From assembly GCF_010550695.1 (NCBI RefSeq), contig NZ_JAAGOB010000012.1, positions 113,860 through 177,859 of the forward strand: a stretch of 64,000 nt of DNA, given 5' to 3'. Each line of letters starts with the position of its first letter. Within the stretch, counting starts at the first letter, position 1. A program made the position numbers and the translations under genes. Below the pieces are notes generated by a model. That model saw nothing but the letters and a program-made list of their open reading frames with translations, was not told where the DNA came from and made no database searches. This document shows positions 60,902 through 64,000 of this stretch, piece by piece. Source of the DNA: Phytoactinopolyspora alkaliphila. GTDB taxonomy: Bacteria; Actinomycetota; Actinomycetes; Jiangellales; Jiangellaceae.

Positions 60902-62557
60902 ATGAATGTCACCCGCGTGGCCGCGCGATTCGTGCGGCTGGTCGAGGGCGATCCTCCGGCGTTGCCCGGGCTGGCGCGCACCCTTCGACGGGCGTATCCG
61001 AGGCGCTGGTCCGGGCTGTTCGGCCAGATCGCGCTGTTCAGCTTCGTTCTGATCATCGTGTCAGGGGTCTTCTTGACACTGTGGTTCAAGCCCTCGATGG
61101 CGACGGTCACCTACGACGGCGCCTATCCTCCGTTGCGCGGAATCGAGATGTCCGAGGCGTACGCGTCCACGGTGGAGCTGTCCTTCGGGGTCCGCGGCGG
61201 CCTGCTGATGCGCCAGGTCCACAACTGGGCGACGCTGGTGTTCGTGGCCGCCCTGTCGGTCCACATGCTGCGTAGGTTCTTCACGGGGGGATTCCGCGGG
61301 CCATATCGGGCCAGATGGCTGGTTGTGCTGGGCCTTCTGGTCCTGGGCATGGTAGCGGCGTATTCCGGCCACGCATTACCGGACGACTTGCTGTCCGGCA
61401 CGGGACTGCGCGTGGCCGAGGGAGTGATCCTCGCCATCCCTGTAGTCGGGACGTACCTGTCATCTCTGTTGTTCGGTGGTGAGTTTCCAGGAGATGACAT
61501 CATCTCCCGGTTGAACGTGGTGCATGTCCTGGTGCTGCCAATGCTGATGCTCGCGCTCCTCGTCGTCCATCACAAGCACGTGCGCTACCAAGAACGAGTC
61601 CGACAGCCAGGCGACGCGACGCAGTCTGGCCGAAGGACAGGTCAGAGGGCCGGAGGCGCCGGTGACCTCGACTATCCCCTCAAGTCAGGCGGCCTGATGT
61701 TCATCGTCTTCGGTGTCGTGGTGGTGATGGCCTCGACCATTCAGGTCAACCCTGTGTGGCTCTGGGGACCGTTCGACTCGGCTCAGGCGTCGGCGGGAAG
61801 CCAGCCACCGTGGTATTTCGGCTTCCTCGACGGTGGGCTGCGCTTGATGCCCGCATGGAATGTCGACATTCTCGGACATGAACTGACGCTGAGCGTCCTG
61901 GTTCCAGCGGTGGTGGTGCCAGGACTCATGCTGGCGGCACTGGCTGCCTATCCATGGATTGAACACTGGGCGACAGGTGACATCGGCGACGACGACCGGC
62001 TTGACCGGCCGCGGGACATGCCCGTGCGGACTGGTCTAGGAGTGGCTTTCATCGTCTTCTACCTCGTGCTGTGGATCGCCGCCGGCAACGACATACTCGC
62101 TACCGTCTTTCATGTGCCACTGAACTGGATAACACGAGTTCTGCAGGTCAGCATCGTTGTGATGCCACCGCTGGCGTTCTGGATCACAAAGCGGATCTGC
62201 CTGGGTCTGCAGCTCCGGGACCGCGAGAACGTGCTGCACGGGCGCGAGTCCGGTGTCATCGTGGTCAGCGCGGAGGGTGCGTTCACCGAGCGGCACCGGC
62301 CGATCTCGGCGCCCGACGCAACGTTGCTGACGTCGCGTCCACAACCGGCTCCGTTCGACGCCGGTCCGCCAGCCGACGAAAACGGCGTACCGAATCCGAC
62401 CTTTCCAGCGGATCGGCGACGCGAGATGCTCTCGCGGTTCTATTTCGCTGACGTGGTTCGGATCCCGGCGGCAGATGTGGAGCAAGCGATCCACGGCGAT
62501 GAGTTCGTTCAGGCAGGCGGACATGGTGCAGGGGAGGGGAGACCATTGGACCTCTGA
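60902..62557 (+). CDS. Orphan cytochrome b (QcrB-like)
   Basis: In this 551-residue protein the N-terminal half has four spans with both pairs of haem ligands: H107-x13-H121 and H208-x14-H223. A second half has about four spans and the quinol-site region PPWYFGFLDGGLRLMPAW (canonical PEWY is PPWY here). The C-terminal 120 residues are hydrophilic. Partners qcrA and qcrC are absent, so this is not the main bc1 operon; it may work with another dehydrogenase or as a second copy. The ATG has GGGAGG 6 nt upstream. Confidence 0.88.
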   Translation: MNVTRVAARFVRLVEGDPPALPGLARTLRRAYPRRWSGLFGQIALFSFVLIIVSGVFLTLWFKPSMATVTYDGAYPPLRGIEMSEAYASTVELSFGVRGGLLMRQVHNWATLVFVAALSVHMLRRFFTGGFRGPYRARWLVVLGLLVLGMVAAYSGHALPDDLLSGTGLRVAEGVILAIPVVGTYLSSLLFGGEFPGDDIISRLNVVHVLVLPMLMLALLVVHHKHVRYQERVRQPGDATQSGRRTGQRAGGAGDLDYPLKSGGLMFIVFGVVVVMASTIQVNPVWLWGPFDSAQASAGSQPPWYFGFLDGGLRLMPAWNVDILGHELTLSVLVPAVVVPGLMLAALAAYPWIEHWATGDIGDDDRLDRPRDMPVRTGLGVAFIVFYLVLWIAAGNDILATVFHVPLNWITRVLQVSIVVMPPLAFWITKRICLGLQLRDRENVLHGRESGVIVVSAEGAFTERHRPISAPDATLLTSRPQPAPFDAGPPADENGVPNPTFPADRRREMLSRFYFADVVRIPAADVEQAIHGDEFVQAGGHGAGEGRPLDL

Positions 62558-62703
62558 AATCATGACACCCATGATGGTCTCGAGGATTGCTCGCCACCGC
62601 CGAATGTCTGCCCACGTGTCATCATGCACCGACGCTGACCTTGCTGGGCTTATAGACGGCGTCCGGGTGCGCGGCAGCGACGGCCACGGGGCAGCCAGGT
62701 AGC

Positions 62704-63063
62704 GTGGGCGGCGGCTCGGCGAAGGTCGACATCGACGGCGTCCCGGTGTTTGCAAAGCGCATCCCGCTGACCGACCGGGAGTTCGCCCATCCGCGCGTCA
62801 CCTCGAACCTGTTCGACCTGCCGATGTTCTGTCAGTACGGAGTGGTCAGCCCCGGGTTCAATGCATGGCGCGAACGAGCCGCGAATGTGATGATGAACGA
62901 CACCATGCTGGCCGGCGAGACGGGTGCGTTCCCGCTGCTGCACCATTGGCGGGTGTTACCCGGCCGGCCACCCGTCGCTGCCGAGCACGTCGATACCGAC
63001 GCGGCCGTCGCGGCAGCTGTAGGACGGCGACTCAGCGCGGAGTACCGGGGCCGAACCTATTGA
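62704..63063 (+). pseudogene. Remnant of a protein kinase/phosphotransferase-type gene
   Basis: The frame GSAKVDIDGVPVFAKRIPLTDREF...TSNLFDLPMFCQYGVVSPGFNAWRE...FPLLHHWRVLPGRPP recalls the N-terminal lobe of actinobacterial kinase-like proteins of about 350-400 residues, with Lys in FAKR as the ATP-binding residue. Only 119 residues remain. The conserved part starts at once after GTG and is preceded in frame by a stop at 62653, so the normal N-terminus is missing. The catalytic lobe after VAAEH is replaced by an unrelated short tail. It could be expressed as a fragment but is most likely decayed. Confidence 0.6.
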
Positions 63064-63069
63064 CTTGAC

Positions 63070-63083
63070 ATAATGTACATTAT
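63070..63083. promoter_or_regulatory. Perfect 14-bp palindrome with overlapping TTGACA
   Basis: ATAATGTACATTAT, with core TGTACA, directly follows TTGACA (63065-63070). It sits 67 nt before the GNAT start and just after the kinase remnant. It looks like a repressor site over a promoter; TGTACA cores are known from YefM/Phd-type antitoxin operators and from some GntR proteins. Confidence 0.55.
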
Positions 63084-63150
63084 CGGCGTTGTGGTAAGAG
63101 ACGGCAGAGAGTGCATTCATGCTGGATTGCCCGACACGTACCGTGGCGAT

Positions 63151-63699
63151 ATGCAGATTGCCTTGCGCGAGTGGACTCATGACGACGCCGAATGGTACGT
63201 CGAGCAGAGTATGGACCCGGAGATTCTGCGGTTCACCACCACGGAGCCAACGCTGACGGCCGAAGCTGTCCATACCGCGCTGGACCGATTGCACGTTGAC
63301 GACGACGCACTGGGCTTCGTTGCCGTCGATGAACTCACTGGAAGCCGGCTGGCCAATCTTGCGGCCAGTCGGCACGGCCGCGGCGCCCACGCCAGCTACT
63401 GGGTAGCTCGTTCGGCGCGTGGCCGCGGCGTGGCGAGCCAGGCGCTGCGGATGCTGTGTCAGGCGGCGTTCGATGCATGGCAGATCGACGAGATCCGATT
63501 GTGGACCCATGCCGGCAACGTCGCTTCACGACGAGTAGCCGAGAAGGCCGGATTCACGTATATCGAATCGGCGGACGAGACCCGGGTGGTCAACGGCAAC
63601 CACTGGCCGGCGCGCTGGTATCGCCTCCGCCGACTGGCTAGTCCGCTCCCCGAGCCTCCTTCCGCTGAGCCTGCCGAGCCCGCCGAGTCGCGGGATTGA
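63151..63699 (+). CDS. GNAT family N-acetyltransferase
   Basis: This 182-residue RimJ/RimL-like acetyltransferase has IALREWTHDDAEWYVEQSMDPEI at the start, SYWVARSARGRGVASQALRMLC holding the acetyl-CoA pyrophosphate loop (R-G-R-G-V-A), and WTHAGNVASRRVAEKAGF with the family's N-x2-S/R segment. ATG 63151 gives a normal start; ATG 63073 would place the palindromic operator inside the gene. The C-terminus ends in a Pro/Glu/Ala repeat. Confidence 0.88.
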   Translation: MQIALREWTHDDAEWYVEQSMDPEILRFTTTEPTLTAEAVHTALDRLHVDDDALGFVAVDELTGSRLANLAASRHGRGAHASYWVARSARGRGVASQALRMLCQAAFDAWQIDEIRLWTHAGNVASRRVAEKAGFTYIESADETRVVNGNHWPARWYRLRRLASPLPEPPSAEPAEPAESRD

Positions 63700-63723
63700 T
63701 CGCACCTGCGGCCTGAACGGCGG

Positions 63724-64000
63724 TTATGGGTCGGGTGGTGGTTGGTGGTGGTGTCGGGGTCGGGTGTTGCGTCTGGGGGTCCGTTCGGGGTCGACCCATG
63801 GGGGTGGCAGGAAGTCTGGATGCCCGTCCGCGCCTGTATGGACGTCCCAGCCGCGGTGGTGGACGGTGCGGTGGTGGTGACCGCAGAGCAGGGTGAGGTT
63901 GTCCAGGTTGGTGGGTCCGCCGTCGGCCCAGTGGGTGATGTGGTGGGCGTGGCACCACTCAGGTGGGCGGGTGCAGCCGGGAAAGGCGCAGCCGCGATCG
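63724..64000 (-). CDS. HNH endonuclease of the DUF222/13E12 type, C-terminal part
   Basis: The frame is open to the right edge, giving the last 91 residues. It reads GCAFPGCTRPPEWCHAHHITHWADGGPTNLDNLTLLCGHHHRTVHHRGWDV, a complete HNH zinc-finger nuclease motif (Cys pairs, HHI, N, HHH), then a Pro/Arg-rich tail. Multi-copy DUF222-HNH proteins of this type (13E12 family) are frequent in actinobacteria and are often regarded as repeated elements. The DUF222 half lies outside the window. Confidence 0.88.
   Translation of the reverse strand, partial: DRGCAFPGCTRPPEWCHAHHITHWADGGPTNLDNLTLLCGHHHRTVHHRGWDVHTGADGHPDFLPPPWVDPERTPRRNTRPRHHHQPPPDP

Overview
The window is high-GC DNA from a free-living actinobacterium. 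The evidence is a near-complete set of phylum-typical genes: mshC of mycothiol synthesis, an F420-type LLM oxidoreductase, the DUF3090/SCO1664-type cluster, DUF1844, DUF5703, DUF6167, DUF1918, and frequent GTG/TTG starts. Many genes carry a TANNNT -10 element only 6-8 nt before the start codon, as in leaderless actinobacterial mRNAs. Placement below phylum is inference; gene content would fit a Jiangella-like or related soil genus. I found no rRNA, tRNA, CRISPR array, insertion sequence or replication origin.

Layout. 1-10.2 kb: end of a sodium:neurotransmitter-type symporter with a 42-residue single-span companion, an M20 peptidase, a DUF5703 protein, a secreted metallophosphoesterase with altered metal motifs, an aldo/keto reductase, an LLM oxidoreductase, uppP, a repeat-rich non-coding stretch (7.93-8.46 kb) and an M23 peptidase. 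10.2-17.7 kb: phosphomutase-like protein, DUF3090, SCO1664-type kinase-like protein and mshC, then pdxS, a Nudix hydrolase, an SDR, pdxT and yebC. 17.7-24.7 kb: an iron-transport cassette lying in the usually tight yebC-ruvC interval. It comprises an FbpC-like ATPase, DUF1844, and a three-gene operon of substrate-binding lipoprotein, permease and an adenylation-carrier-acyltransferase fusion, preceded by an IdeR/DtxR-like box. 24.8-37.7 kb: ruvC-ruvA-ruvB-yajC, then apt directly (secD and secF are absent from the place they usually occupy), relA, a DUF349 protein, an MBL hydrolase, hisS, an alanine/sodium symporter and aspS.

37.7-42.3 kb is an accessory block between aspS and rarA: a LuxR-type regulator, a RhiA-like protein with a small Cys-rich protein, then an ABC-F ATPase and a short Erm-type 23S rRNA methyltransferase preceded by a leader peptide carrying an Arg-Leu-Arg motif. 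42.4-55.4 kb: rarA, a TetR regulator divergent from a membrane protein with three shared operator-like repeats, a ManD-type dehydratase, the alaS cluster (DUF948, DUF6167, alaS, ruvX, mltG, aroE, prepilin peptidase), an 86-bp palindrome, and an ABC exporter behind a MerR-type promoter. 55.4-64 kb: polysaccharide deacetylase, a binding-protein/von Willebrand fusion, DUF1918, rhodanese, methyltransferase, an ECF41-type sigma factor, an orphan cytochrome b, a kinase remnant, a GNAT acetyltransferase and the end of an HNH/DUF222 gene.

Functionally the core supplies PLP and mycothiol synthesis, Holliday-junction processing, stringent response and tRNA charging. The most interesting additions are the putative iron-controlled adenylation/acyl-transfer operon and the drug-sensing resistance block.
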